This document shows positions 21,301-32,003 of a stretch of DNA of 64,000 nt, piece by piece. Below the pieces are notes generated by a model. The model did no database searches, was not told where the DNA came from, and was given only the letters and a program-made list of their open reading frames with translations. A program made the translations under genes and the position numbers. Within the stretch, counting starts at the first letter, position 1. Every line of letters begins with the position of its first letter. The DNA is from Craterostigma plantagineum (lineage: Eukaryota; Streptophyta; Magnoliopsida; Lamiales; Linderniaceae). Location: positions 1-64,000 of the forward strand of contig JAPQWV010000670.1 in assembly GCA_027422505.1 (NCBI GenBank). The letters run 5' to 3'.

Positions 21301-21890
21301 GTATTTTAGGGTTTTGCTATTTCTAGGGTTTATTTATTTCTAGGAATTTCATTATTTTAAAGCTTTCATAAATTTTAGGGTTTTAATAATTTTAGCATTG
21401 TCAAAACTTATATGACTTAGAAAATATATTAATATGAAAATATTTATTATATTCAGAGGATCAATATATAGGGACTACACCGGATCTATTTGACAATAGC
21501 AGGAGGACAGGTAGGTGAATTATTCATCTACAATGCGTAAACACTTATTTGAATTACGTGCTTTTATGTGCTTCAATAATTTACGTGATTTATGTGTTTT
21601 ACGTATATTTCATGTGGGATCACGAATTCATATGTTATCACTTTAATATGCATGTCCTATGCATATCATATCATAGGGGTGAGATATTTACACCGTATTG
21701 AGACGGTTGATTTGAGATATTGTCGAGCGGGGTATAATGAGATGTTTGTAAATTTTATTGTTGACTCATTGAGGAGTCGAGGTTGGTACTCGTATGACAC
21801 CTGACGGCAGACAGGCGTGATCGATCTGTCTACTCGGGCGTGAACGTCTCGAGGTGCAAAACCGTCGTGATCGTATTTTTAGCGGAAGGA

Positions 21891-21994
21891 GCGACCTGAC
21901 AGGGCAGTTGCGTGAACGTCAAAATGCTGTCGGCGTAGGCTACCCCTTACGAAACAGCGACCTAATAGAGCAGTTGCGTGAACGTCAAAACGCT
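21891..21994 (+). repeat. 66-bp period duplication in Gypsy-2 LTR
   Basis: The 38-bp words at 21891-21928 and 21957-21994 (gcgacct-a-ag-gcagttgcgtgaacgtcaaa) match with few differences. Confidence 0.8.
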
Positions 21995-22491
21995 ACTAGT
22001 CTAAGCTTCCGTTATGTTATAGGCGCGCGAGGTGTCGAGTCTGACCTAGGGCCCTGTGTTGTGTGATTTGAGAAAGGATTGTGGAAAAAGAAAGAGTGAA
22101 CATTGCATATGAGATATTGGGATCGGGAATGAGCGTTCATTTGCGTACATGCATCTTTATTCACCTACTGGGCGAATCGCTCAGTGTTTACGTGTTGTAG
22201 GTACCGAGTCTGACGCCGACGCGCGTCAAGACTGAGGCGGCTGGTGGCGGTGCTCCACGGACTTTTGAGGGCAGGGCGGTACATGGATGAAGACCTGTGG
22301 AGCGATAATAGGGGTTTTTGTTCTTTTGACTTTTTGGGGCTACGCCCGTTGTATAGATACTACTATGTAAAATAATATTTTATTATACTATATTATATTT
22401 TAGGAAAAAAATTTTATTAGACGGGTCTTCCGCGACTTACGTTGCGAAAATCCGCCACTAATCCTAATTAGAAAACGAGGATCGCTACAGG

Positions 22492-22503
22492 TGGTATCAG
22501 AGC
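22492..22503 (+). other. Gypsy-2 primer-binding site (Met tRNA)
   Basis: TGGTATCAGAGC two bases after the LTR end at 22489. It is the start point for minus-strand cDNA synthesis from initiator Met tRNA. Confidence 0.9.
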
Positions 22504-22650
22504 TTAGGATATAGATTCTGTAGACTGTCCATGTACTGCCGCTCAAAAGCCTGGAGAACCAGCCTGGCCTGTAAGTTAAATGCTTGATTATATGATTATG
22601 TGTTATCTGATATGTGTTTTATGTGAATTATTGTAGATAATAGTTGAAAA

Positions 22651-23800
22651 ATGCCAAGAACTCGTAGTGAACATGTGGCTGAATCCAGCCGTAGGGCCGA
22701 ACCGGAGTCCCCTCCAAATGAAAGGGACTCCACTATTTTACGACTGACTGACTTACTTCAACGTCAGTCGGAGCATATCAATCGTCAGTCGAATCAAATC
22801 GACGAGCTACTTCATCATCATAGCTCATCTGAACATCGTCCCTCCCCACAGCCAGCGTGTGTAGAAATTATAGGGGAACGCTTTCGAAAAATGGATCCCC
22901 CAACCTTTGCCGATGCTACGGATCCAGCGGTGGCTGAAGATTGGCGCACTATAGAAGATATGTTTATCTATAGTCGTGTGCCTGAGAATGAAAAGGTCTT
23001 GTGTGCAGTTTCTATGCTCAGAGGAAACGCCCGATTCTGGTGGGACACCATTAAAGTCCTAGAAGATCCGTTGAATATGTCGTGGGAACGATTTAGAGAA
23101 TTGTTCCACGGCAAATATTTTACTGCCCATGAACATGAACGACGGATGCTAGAATTTATGAATCTCAGACAAGGAGGAATGCCGGTAACCCAATATATCC
23201 GCCGATTTGAGGAGCTGTCCCGTTCTGCTCCTCACATGGTGGCAACAAATCTACTCAAGGTGACGAGGTTCATTACGGGCCTCAAACCCGAACTTTATCG
23301 TGACCTAAGTATTTCGGGAGCCCGACAAATGGAATTTTACCCAAGTAGCGAAGCGGGCCATGATAGCGGAGCAAGCGGAGGCTCAGATTTCTGAAGCTCA
23401 CGAAGAGAAAAAGAGAAAGGAGGGTCAACAAGGACCAGGGAATGACCGTAAATGCCAATTTTTCAACAAAGGCCAAGGTAACCAAGGAAATCGTCAGGGC
23501 CAATAGAACTGGCGCCCGATGCCGAACCAGGGACCCACGAATACTTCGAATAGACCTCCAAATACCGCGCCTCAGTGCAGGCAGTGCGGCCGATATCATT
23601 TTGGAGTATGCTACAGATTTGGAGCAAATCCAAATCCTCAGTGCTTCAGGTGTGGAAGAAAGGGTCACCATGCCCGGAATTGCGATGTGCCTTTACCCCA
23701 AAACCCAACCCAACCGTCGGTTCGACCTCCACCTGTACCGGCTCGAGTTTTCACGCTTACAAATGAGGAAGCCGAGGCGAATCCCTCCGTAGTAACCGGT
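22651..23800 (+). pseudogene. Gypsy-2 gag
   Basis: Starts at the ATG at 22651 (MPRTRSEHVAESSRR). Residues 30-65 form a Gln/Asn-rich, coiled-coil-like stretch. The gag core follows (DPAVAEDWRTIEDMFIYSR, FRELFHGKYFTAHEHERRM, GGMPVTQYIRRFEEL). A one-base shift near 23335 moves the frame. The second part (from about 23519) holds a Cys/His cluster (CRQCGRYHFGVCYRFG) followed by a CCHC knuckle (CFRCGRKGHHARNC) near 23640-23685, which binds the element RNA. An in-frame TAG occurs near 23505. Apart from these lesions it is the full length expected of this lineage. Confidence 0.88.
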
Positions 23801-23943
23801 ACGCTAATTATCTATGACGTGCCCACTTCGGTGTTAATTGACTCTGGAGCCACCCATTCATTTGTGTCGGCCAAATACGTGGCAAAGGTAGGAATATCTC
23901 CTACCTCATCTGAATGCAACTATATAGTTACTCTACCACATGG

Positions 23944-24005
23944 GGATCCGACGCATACCAACCAAATACTGAAAGGATCCGACGCATACCAACCAAATAC
24001 TGAAA
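23944..24005 (+). repeat. 31-bp perfect tandem duplication beside the SINE
   Basis: Units 23944-23974 and 23975-24005 (ggatccgacgcataccaacc...) are identical and directly precede the SINE at about 24006. No copy follows the SINE poly(A), so this is not an ordinary flanking target duplication. Confidence 0.9.
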
Positions 24006-24170
24006 GGGTGCTTAGGGTCATGTTGGGAGAGGTCCTGGGTTCGAATCTCATCCCTGTGACATTTCCCTAAGCCTGCCCACATGGGCCCAGACATGTGCGA
24101 TTGACCTGGTCGACCTGTTTAGCAGGTAGTGGGTCGGCCCCGGGGTTTACCATCGGCTTTACCCGGTTAC

Positions 24171-24205
<35 letters not shown>
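24006..24205 (+). mobile_element. tRNA-type SINE with 34-nt poly(A)
   Basis: A roughly 166-bp body followed by A(34) at 24172-24205. A pol III box B (GGTTCGAATC) lies at 24038-24047, and a box A-like stretch (TAGGGTCATGTTGG) about 15 nt upstream. The body then shows a GC-rich segment with inverted words (cccggggtttacc, ggctttacccggttacc). It has no coding capacity and depends on a LINE RT. It interrupts the protease-RT linker of Gypsy-2. I could not see a clear target-site duplication after the poly(A). Confidence 0.75.
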
Positions 24206-24208
<3 letters not shown>

Positions 24209-26090
24209 ATTGAGGGTAGGAACTTGAGTGCCGACCTGATTGTAATCCCGATGAACGACTACGATGTCATCTTCGGAATGGATTGGCTTTCAAGATATGG
24301 AGCCATCATAGATTGCAACAAGAAGGTCGTTAAATTCCAACTGCCCGAGGAAGAAGCATTCATTTTTTCGGGAAAAACAGATAAGAATAGTATTCCACGA
24401 ATATCAGCTCTAAAGGCTCAACGACTTTTGAGGTCAGGTTGTGAGTCCTATCTCGTGTATGCGGTGAAGGCAGAGGACTTACCTCAGCCGGAACTAAAAG
24501 ATGTACCTGTAGCCAACGAATACACTGATGTATTTCCCGATGATCTCCCGGGGTTACCCCCTGATCGAGAATACAGTTCAAGATTGATCTAAGGCCAGGG
24601 TCTGCCCAAATCTCTAAAGCCCCTTACCGTTTAGCACCGAATGAGTTGAACGAATTGAAGGAACAGTTAGAAGACCTGCTATTTAAGGGGTTTATCCAGC
24701 CGAGTTTTTCACCGTGGGGCGCACCCGTTCTTTTTGTGCGAAAGAAGGATGGGTCGATGCGACTGTGTATCGACTACAGAGAGTTGAATAAGATCACGAT
24801 TAAGAATAAATACCCCTTGCCAAGGATCGATGATCTGTTCGATCAACTAAAAGGAGCTACGGTATTCTCGAAATTGACCTCCGTTCGGGATACCACCAGT
24901 TGAAGATCAGGGAGGTAGATGTTCCTAAAACCGTATTCAGTACGAGGTACGGCCATTACGAGTTTTTGGTCATGCCTTTTGGACTGACAAATGCCCCAGC
25001 TGCTTTTATGGACTTGATGAATCGGGTCTTCAAAGATTACCTCGATCGGTTCGTTATCGTCTTTATCGACGATATTCTGATCTATTCCAAGGCAAGAGAC
25101 GAACACGAAAACCATCTACGAACCATCTTAGGAATCCTGCGAGAAAACCAGCTCTACGCCAAATTCAAGAAGTGTGAATTCTGGCTTGAGCAAGTAGCCT
25201 TCTTGGGACACGTGATTTCCGGGAATGGAATCTCCGTAGACCCGAGTAAAATCGAAGCTGTGAATAATTGGCCACGACCAACTACTCATACCGAAGTCCG
25301 AAGTTTTCTGGGACTGGCGGGATACTACCGTAAGTTTATAGCAGACTTCTCCAGTATTGCCTCTACATTAACCAATCTGACGAGGAAGAACATTCCATTC
25401 AAATGGACTGAAGCATGTGAGCAGAGCTTCCAGGAATTGAAGAAACGTCTTACCTCTGCCCCGATATTGACAATACCATCGGGAACCGGAGGATTTGCAG
25501 TCTACAGCGATGCTTCGAAGAATGGCCTGGGCTGCGTGCTGATGCAGAACGGAAAGGTAATTGCCTATGCCTCACGACAATTAAAGGAATACGAGAAGAA
25601 CTACCCAACCCATGACCTTGAATTAGCAGCGGTAATCTTCGCTCTGAAGATCTGGAGACATTATCTCTACGGAGAGAAATGTGAGATCTTCACAGACCAT
25701 AAGAGTTTGAAGTATTTCTTCACCCAGAAGGAACTGAATATGCGACAGCGAAGATGGCTGGAACTCGTCAAGGACTACGATTGCGTCATCAGCTATCATC
25801 CGGGTAAAGCAAACGTAGTCGCAGATGCGCTAAGTCGGAAAGTGGTGAATGCAGAGTTACATCAGCTTGGAATAGAGGTAGTTAATTTGGGCGAAGTTGA
25901 TGCAAGACTAGCAGCGCTAACTCTCCAACCCACGCTGCTAGAACAGATCAAGAAGACGCAAGAAGAAGACGAACTCTACCTAAAAATGAGGAGGCACTAC
26001 CCGAAGATTTTAACAACCGAGAGGATGGAGTTTTGCTATACAAGAACCGTCTTTATGTACCTAACAACGAGGAGTTACGACGAACGATAA
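24206..26090 (+). pseudogene. Gypsy-2 reverse transcriptase and RNase H
   Basis: RT begins near 24646 ([19 protein letters not shown]) and continues after a one-base shift near 24880 ([18 protein letters not shown]). The catalytic YVDD-equivalent [11 protein letters not shown] is at about 25055-25085. RNase H follows from about 25490 ([43 protein letters not shown]). These copy element RNA into DNA and remove the RNA strand. The frame 24900-26090 is open for 396 codons. A further frameshift near 26020 separates it from integrase. Except for the shifts, no domain is missing. Confidence 0.92.
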
Positions 26091-27352
26091 TGAAAGAAGC
26101 ACACGCGACCACATATTCGGTACACCCAGGATCCACGAAGATGTATCAAGACTTGCGAGTAATATACTGGTGGCCAGGAATGAAGAAAGACATCGCAGCG
26201 TTCGTGAACCGATGTATGACATGCCAATTGATTAAAGCAGAACACCAGCGATCCGGTGGAACCCTACAGCCTCTACCCATTCCAGAATGGAAGTGGGATC
26301 ATATCACAATGGATTTCGTCGTTGGGTTACCCAAAACGACGAAAGGCCACGATGCTATTTGGGTGATTGTCGATCGCCTAACTAAATCAGCGCATTTTTT
26401 TCCAGTCAGTTCTACGTTTTCCATGGAACGTTACGCTGAATTATATATTCAGGAAATTATTCGACTCCATGGAATTCAAACCTCTATCGTCTCAGATCGA
26501 GATTCGAGATTTCTATCGAACTTTTGGCAGAGCCTACAGAAAGTGATGGGAACTAAGCTCTCATTTAGTACTGCTTACCATCCCCAGACCGACGGGTAGT
26601 CTGAACGAACTCAGACTCTCGAGGATATGCTACGGGCATGTGTGCTCGATTTCAAAGGAAACTGGAGTAAATATTTGCCGCTCATAGAGTTTTCGTACAA
26701 CAATAGTTTCCACGCTACTATCGGGATGGCGCCATACGAAGCTTTATACGGGCGTAAGTGCCGATCCCCAGTCCATTGGGACGAAATTGGTGAGCGAACA
26801 TTGTTAGGACCCGATATGATCCGAGAAATGACAGAAGCTGTGACAAAGATTCGGGAAAGGATGCGAACCGCACAGAGTCGACAGAAAAGTTATGCAGATC
26901 ATCGACGAAGACCCTTGGAGTTCGCAGAAGGTGACCAAGTATTTCTAAAAATCTCCCCGATGAAAGGAGTAAAATGCTTCGGACGAAAGGGCAAGCTAAG
27001 CCCCAGATACATAGGCCCGTTCGGAATTATCAGACGAGTTGGCGAGGTCGCGTACCAACTAGAGTTACCAGCCTCATTATCGCAAGTTCACGACGTATTT
27101 CACGTATCGACGCTATGGAAGTACGTCGCAGACCCAAGCCATTTGATCCAGAACAAACTTCTTTATCGACAACTCAAGCCTGACTTGAGTTACGAAGAGA
27201 AGCCTGTAGAGATTTTGATGTACGAAATGAAACAACTTCGGAATAAGACTATTCCGTTAGTGAAAGTCTTGTGGCGGAATCAGTCAATTGAGGAAGCCAC
27301 GTGGGAATGTGAGGATGATATGAGAATTCGTTATCCTGAGTTATTCCAGTAG
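26033..27352 (+). pseudogene. Gypsy-2 integrase with chromodomain
   Basis: The HHCC zinc finger is at 26100-26240 ([31 protein letters not shown]). The DDE core covers [32 protein letters not shown] and the YHPQTDG segment. It stops at TAG 26597 (one codon after TDG) and reopens at 26627. The C-terminal part has the GPFGIIRRVGEVAYQLELP segment and ends with a chromodomain-like tail at about 27190-27345 (KTIPLVKVLWRNQ, EEATWE), used by chromoviruses to target heterochromatin. One stop is the only lesion seen in this stretch. Confidence 0.92.
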
Positions 27353-27376
27353 GCGTAATTTCGGGGACGAAATTTC

Positions 27377-27391
27377 CTTAAGGGGGGAGGA
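27377..27391 (+). other. Gypsy-2 polypurine tract
   Basis: ccttaaggggggagga just before the 3' LTR start at 27392. It is preceded by the conserved words aatttcggggacgaaattt, also present before the Gypsy-1 3' LTR. Confidence 0.85.
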
Positions 27392-27427
27392 TGTAATGCC
27401 CGTAAATTTAATACGGGATTTGATGTA
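27392..27427 (+). repeat. Gypsy-2 3' LTR, first 36 bp only
   Basis: Identical to 20030-20065, then broken exactly where Athila-1 starts with TGATAAACG. The remainder of the LTR is not found elsewhere in the window. Confidence 0.9.
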
Positions 27428-27730
27428 TGATAAACGTATTTTCTTACGTTTATATATGTTAAATTTAAGTCGTTTGCATGATAAGTGAAGCCGTTTGGAT
27501 TATTTATGCGCTATAATATGGTTTCACAACAAAATCAAACGTTTTACGGCAGTTTTGCGACAGTTATGTATATCTCAATGATCACGGGGTAAACGATGTC
27601 CGATTGATCTGAAATTTTAACCACAGATAGAGGACTTGTTAATCTTGATTATGTCAAAAGGGATTCTCAATCCGATGTCTGTATTGAGAGATATGAATTT
27701 TTGAATGTGCTGTTGTTTTGCAGGAAAATA

Positions 27731-28015
27731 GTCACGGCCGTGAATGGTTTGTACGAGGCCGTGAATGATACCAGAATGTCATTTTCTTGCTCGACTATGT
27801 CACGGACGTGACCACTGACCTACCAAGCCGTGAAGGACCATTCATGGCCGTGAAATTGGGTGTAAGAGGCCGTGAATGCGGGCAGAAAAAGCCCGAACTT
27901 GTCACGACCGTGAACATTAACACCCCAAGCCGTGAACGTGGGCAGAGACATGTTTTTGTTCAGATTTTAAGTTGTCACGGCCGTGAGGATGCATATAAGA
28001 GGCCGCGAACCTCTT
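27731..28015 (+). repeat. Palindromic GGCCGTGAA array in Athila-1 LTR
   Basis: About five imperfect units of 45-65 bp, each pairing a word like TCACGGCCGTGA (a perfect palindrome) with a second word like AGGCCGTGAA or AAGCCGTGAA about 12 bp later. Roughly ten (G)GCCGTGAA-type words occur in 285 bp. It lies in U3 upstream of the TATA box. Confidence 0.8.
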
Positions 28016-28249
28016 TGTGGCAGCATTAAAAGTCAAGAACAAGATAAGAAATGAAGTTAACTTATTTGGAATGAAACTTGTATCAAAGTCAGAGCAAATA
28101 TCACGCTTGAAACAATATTTCTGCATAGGACAAGACAATTAAACGCAAGGGCTGCTCAAGAGAGATTTTTGGCTGCACAAGTCTATGAAGATGATTTTGC
28201 TCATCTTTGTGGGGCTGAAGAGAGATGATAAAGGAGATGATGAAAACTC

Positions 28250-28258
28250 TATATAAAG
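28250..28258 (+). promoter_or_regulatory. TATA box of Athila-1 LTR
   Basis: TATATAAAG, about 235 bp after the palindromic array and about 1.05 kb before the primer site. Confidence 0.5.
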
Positions 28259-29304
28259 AGCCAACATGAGAAAGAATGAGGGAGAGGAACGTGAGGCAAA
28301 AAGGTACGCCATCAAGTTCACATACTTACAAACACGTTGCCTCAATAAAACCCAAGAACACCTCCAATACACATATTTAGTTTGCTCACAACGTGCTCGA
28401 TAGAAGTACTCAGTGAAGGACGAGATTAACTTCGAAGCCGAATTCAGGGAAGCATTTATGATATCTTCGTTGTTAATTACGTGTTTTGTTGTGATCATTA
28501 TGAGTAGCTAAATATTGTGTATTTGAGATGAGATGAACCCTAGTGCAATCGATCGTATGTTTACGTGTATTTGATGTTATGTTGTCGTTATGACTCGTTT
28601 ATGAAACATATAATTTCGATTATGTCTATGTGATTGAAATTGTCTAGTTAGCTTGTCATGTCCAAGTGTTTAAGTTAACGAAGTTGGGAAATCGTACGCT
28701 ACGCTCGAGAGAGGGGCGAACGATTAGACCACTCGTAAACGAGCGGAATAAACTCATCGCTAGAGATAGGTTGAACTACCCCGCCGGATTAGAGTCAAAT
28801 CTAATAGTGAGATTCACCGCGTTTTTAATGCAATCTTTGGTTAAGTAGTTAGGGAAGCTTGCCCGGCTATTTAGTTCGTTGATTAGTTGTTTGCGAGTCT
28901 CGTATGATAAGGCGCAGTTTCGTCAGTCGTATGAATTCATATGCATGTTGTAGGAATCTTCACGGTCTAATGATAGCGTTGCTTACATGTACTTGATATA
29001 TGTGTGGGTCGAACTAGGGGGATTCGAAGTCTCAAATACGTTTGTTTCCATAGAGGTTTTCTTCTCCGTACTACCTTATAAGTTGTATTTTCTAAGTGTT
29101 GTTATTTACGGTTTCAACAATCAAGCATTCGTACTAGGATATTTAATCGAAAGTTTTTTCTAAGGTACATAATTCTCTTGGGATTTGATACTCGAATACT
29201 TGCTACATCTATACTATTTCGATAGGTACACTTGCCTGTTGAGCGTAGGATATTTTGTTAAGTGTTCGTTTTATTTTATTACTCGATCCGCTCGATCAAG
29301 TTTT

Positions 29305-29322
29305 TGGCGCCGTTGCCGGGGA
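29305..29322 (+). other. Athila-1 primer-binding site (Asp tRNA)
   Basis: TGGCGCCGTTGCCGGGGA is complementary to the 3' end of Asp tRNA, the primer known for Athila elements. The same 18-mer in reverse lies at 50569-50586. Confidence 0.9.
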
Positions 29323-29365
29323 ACTATTGATATTTGGGAAACTTTAGTTTATTATTCTAGCTATA

Positions 29366-29424
29366 TTGTTATTATTATTATTGTTGTTATTATTATTGTG
29401 TGTGATTATTATTATTTTTAGTAT
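29366..29424 (+). repeat. ATT microsatellite in Athila-1 leader
   Basis: Interrupted (ATT/GTT)n starting about 45 bp after the primer site. Athila-2 has the matching (AAT)n in the same relative place (50467-50525). Confidence 0.85.
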
Positions 29425-29477
29425 TATTTACGAGTATTTTTTTTCCTCTTATTCTAGGTAAATCGGAGGCAAAGTAA

Positions 29478-29723
29478 TTGCCAGAAATGTATGACGTCAC
29501 CGACACAACCGCGTTCAATGCTAAGTTTGACGTCCTACAACAACAAATTACAGCAAACGGCCTTCAAATGCAGACCTTAATGAATGCAGCCTTACTGCAT
29601 CTTACAACGCAGTCAGCCGTTAACAATGTACAGTTGCAGCATGCCCCGATGATCCCCACAGCTTTCATGCCTCCTCGTCCATACCCTACATATATCCCTC
29701 TATGCACTATTCGCGGGGGAAGC
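29478..29723 (+). pseudogene. Athila-1 gag N-terminus, truncated
   Basis: MPEMYDVTDTTAFNAKFDVL starts a Gln/Met-rich, coiled-coil-like segment. It follows the leader at the expected distance for gag but has no recognisable core before it is cut. The frame runs into LINE-b near 29724, so the apparent C-terminus is LINE sequence. Assignment rests on position after the primer site. Confidence 0.55.
29718..29723. repeat. Possible 6-bp target duplication of LINE-b, left
   Basis: ggaagc here and at 31998-32003 directly after the poly(A). It is short enough to be chance, but both copies sit exactly at the junctions. Confidence 0.5.
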
Positions 29724-31997
29724 CATGACGCAACTCAATGGTCGCCCCGAGGGATACTTCAAAGGTAGACGTGGACTCCGACAGGGTGACCCCATATCCC
29801 CTTATCTCTTTACTCTTGTAATGGAAGCCCTGCATGGCATCATTGGTGAGAGGATTAGAATCAGTGGTCAATTCCGCTATCACTGGCGATGTGAACCTAC
29901 GGCTATGTTCATGCTCACATTCGCCGATGACCTGCTACTCTTCTCCCACGCGGATATTGCCTCTGTTAGCATCTTCAAGGAAAGCCTCGACACTTTCGCG
30001 ACTCTATCGGGCCTTAGGGCCAACATTCAAAAGAGCGAAGTGTTCATCTCTAAGCGTGCGGATCAGCTGAAAGGGCATATACTTGACCTCACGAGGTTTC
30101 GGCATGGTTCCCTCCCGGTGCGATACTTAGGGGTTCCTCTGATCACGTCACGTTTGACTATTGCGGACTGCGAACCACTCATCCGCAACATCGACCGTTG
30201 GTTAGGTGCCTGGACCAACCTCTCACTCTCTTATGCAGGACGGGTTCAGCTTATCAAGTCCGTCCTCCTTGGCATTCACACTTACTGGGCGGGGGTCTTC
30301 CTCCTCCCCAAGAGTATTATTCACACGATTGAGGCACGGCTCCGGTCTTTTCTTTGGAAGGGATCTACTGCCAAGGTAGCATGGGCGGACATTTGTGCCC
30401 CTCGGGAGGAAGGAGGTCTCGGCTTGCGTTCGATTGAGGCCGACAATAAGGCTCTGATGATGCGCCTCCTCTGGAGCATCTTGAGTGGTGACGAGACTTC
30501 TATCTGGGCTGCGTGGATCCGGCAAACGAGACTTCATAACACCACACTATGGTCGATCAGACCCTCACCCAGATCCTCTTGGAGCTGGAAGAAGATTCTT
30601 AAGCTCCGTCCCCTTTTTCGCCCCCTCATTGAGTTCCGCATCGGGAATGGGACCAGTATACGACTTTGGACTGACCTTTGGCTGCTCAGCACCCCTCTTG
30701 GTGATCGTTTTCCGCGTGGGCCTATGGTCATGGGCCTCCCCCTTGATTCGAATCTGAGCACTATCATTACGGCGGATGGATGGAACTGGCCGGCTCGCAC
30801 AACGGAATTCTTGGAGATTGCTCCACTCCTTCCACAAGTGAGGCCTGACGAGGAGGACAAGGTACAGTGGATCGCTACGGAGGACGGACGATTCTCCACC
30901 AGATCGGCTAGGGAGAAGCTGCGGATACGACGACCTACCGTCCCCTGGTGCACGCTTTTCGGTGGACCTATATCCATACCTCGGCATGAATTTATCCTTT
31001 GGCTTGCTATTAGGGACAGACTGGCTACACGCGACAAACCGTGGGTTGCAGAAGCTGCGGGAAGTGCTACGTGCCTCCTTTGCGATGTCGGAACCGCGGA
31101 GACTACGCGCCACCTCTTTTTTGATTGCCCTTTCTCTAAACGCTGCTTGCAATTATTACGTAATCACTTGCTATTTAGTTGGCCTCGCAGGGACTGGTTC
31201 GAGGGGATCCATTGGGCGGCTCGACGGTGGCGCAACAAGCACCTTGCCTCGATGGGCCCACGTCATGTCATTACCTCACTTGTCTACCATCTCTGGTGGG
31301 AACGAAATAGACGTTGGCGTGAGGGAAGACGGAGAACGCCTGAGAGGGTAGTCAACGAAATTGAGACGATCCTGAGCATGCGCCTATCCACTATGCCACA
31401 CAAATACCAGCTCCAACTCCACGCGATGAATAGGATTTGGCGTATTAATTGGATGATCTAGGTATGCTTCTGATGCGTATTCTTTGGTTGCAGGTCATTT
31501 GCTTCGCTGGCGGACTTGGCGCCCTGTCTCTTTGGGGAAAGCTTTGGAGTCCTAGTCACGATGGCCACCTGTCTGTTTGACGTTTCATTACCTCCCCCTG
31601 GAAAGATTGGAGTGGGTGTATGAACGCCCCGGCCTGATTTGCGGTAGCATCTTTTGCTTTCATTTACCGCCTGAAGTCCATCCCAGTGATTGGATCTTCT
31701 TTTTGCGCACTGCGCTGTTTGCCCCCCGGCCTCTTAGCCCCGCTGGTACTACACCTGGTGCCAGGGACCTGTTGATGGTTGTGGTCTTGACCCCCCCGTG
31801 TAGCCTTAGTCTATTGAGTTTCTGCTGTTTTTGGCTTGGTCCTTGAGGGACCTTTAGGGTTGTCTGGGCTACTTGGTTGTGTGTGTGCAGTCTGGCTGTT
31901 GAACATTACCGCTTGGTGCGTCATGAGCGATATCATGTACGCTGTCATGTACTCCTTTCTTTCCTTTATTTAGTGAACTTTCCAAAAAAAAAAAAAA
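29724..31997 (+). mobile_element. LINE-b: 5'-truncated L1-type LINE
   Basis: A forward LINE truncated within the RT domain of ORF2, with about 520 bp of 3' UTR and a poly(A) at 31984-31997. Inserted in Athila-1 gag. The ORF2 remnant is open from the truncation point to its natural stop. It lacks the 6-bp CCAGTA hairpin of the other LINEs. The UTR has a different potential stem, CTGGTAC/GTGCCAG at about 31742-31763, some 220 bp from the tail, so it belongs to another subfamily. Confidence 0.85.
29728..31461 (+). pseudogene. LINE-b ORF2, C-terminal part (RT and zinc motif)
   Basis: Begins inside RT (LNGRPEGYFKGRRGLRQGDP), with the catalytic FADDLLLFSHAD near 29920-29955, the LPVRYLGVPL motif near 30110 and the WGG/WKG thumb region. 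The C-terminal zf-RVT-like motif CLLCDVG...TRHLFFDC lies near 31075-31130, and it ends WRINWMI. About 577 codons are open with no stop or shift, so little mutation has accumulated since insertion. It lacks endonuclease and the first RT blocks and has no start codon of its own, so it is a dead-on-arrival copy. Confidence 0.88.
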
Positions 31998-32003
31998 GGA
32001 AGC
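31998..32003. repeat. Possible 6-bp target duplication of LINE-b, right
   Basis: ggaagc immediately after A(14); matches 29718-29723. Confidence 0.5.

Larger units (their letters stand above)
20030..22489 (+). repeat. Gypsy-2 5' LTR
   Basis: Runs from TGTAATGCCCG to GATCGCTACA. Its first 36 bp recur exactly at 27392-27427. 20780-21300 contains a dense series of CTCGACATT-like words. The R region carries an imperfect 66-bp tandem duplication (21891-21994). It contains no gene. Confidence 0.9.
23800..24592 (+). pseudogene. Gypsy-2 protease and linker, split by a SINE
   Basis: The aspartic protease motif LIDSGATHSFVSAKY, with catalytic D-S-G at about 23837-23845, is followed by HGDPTHTNQ near 23945. 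A 31-bp tandem duplication and a SINE follow. The frame resumes at 24206 with LSADLIVIPMNDYDVIFGMD and the acidic linker up to [14 protein letters not shown] frameshift near 24580 then breaks the join to RT. Confidence 0.85.
20030..27427 (+). mobile_element. Gypsy-2: nearly complete long-LTR chromovirus
   Basis: A Tekay/Del-like Ty3/gypsy element. It has a 5' LTR of 2460 bp (20030-22489), primer site, gag, protease, RT, RNase H, integrase with chromodomain, polypurine tract and the first 36 bp of the 3' LTR. The 3' LTR is then interrupted exactly at 27428 by Athila-1. The coding region has only a few lesions: frameshifts near 23340, 24580, 24880 and 26030, one TAG at 26597, and a SINE after the protease. 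It is therefore the youngest of the three long-LTR gypsy elements by inspection. Confidence 0.9.
27428..29298 (+). repeat. Athila-1 5' LTR
   Basis: TGAT...ATCA ends. It starts with the hairpin AAACGTA-TTTTCT-TACGTTT at 27432-27451. A cluster of CACGGCCGTG words lies at 27731-28015, and TATATAAAG at 28250-28258 is a likely TATA box. It contains no gene: the short open frames seen here have no motif. Confidence 0.75.
27428..29723 (+). mobile_element. Athila-1: 5' LTR, primer site and gag start
   Basis: An Athila/Tat-type gypsy element inserted into the Gypsy-2 3' LTR. It has an LTR of 1871 bp (27428-29298, TGATAAACG...CTCGATCA), an Asp-tRNA primer site at 29305, an ATT microsatellite and the start of a gag-like ORF at 29478, cut by LINE-b at about 29724. 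No pol and no 3' LTR are present in the window. Confidence 0.82.

Noticed and set aside
24172..24205. A(34) as a sequencing artefact
   Set aside because: It directly follows a SINE body with box B, which explains the run; the exact length may still be uncertain.
28139..28498. 119-codon reverse frame in Athila-1 LTR
   Set aside because: Located in U3/R of the LTR over the TATA region, antisense, without recognisable domain.
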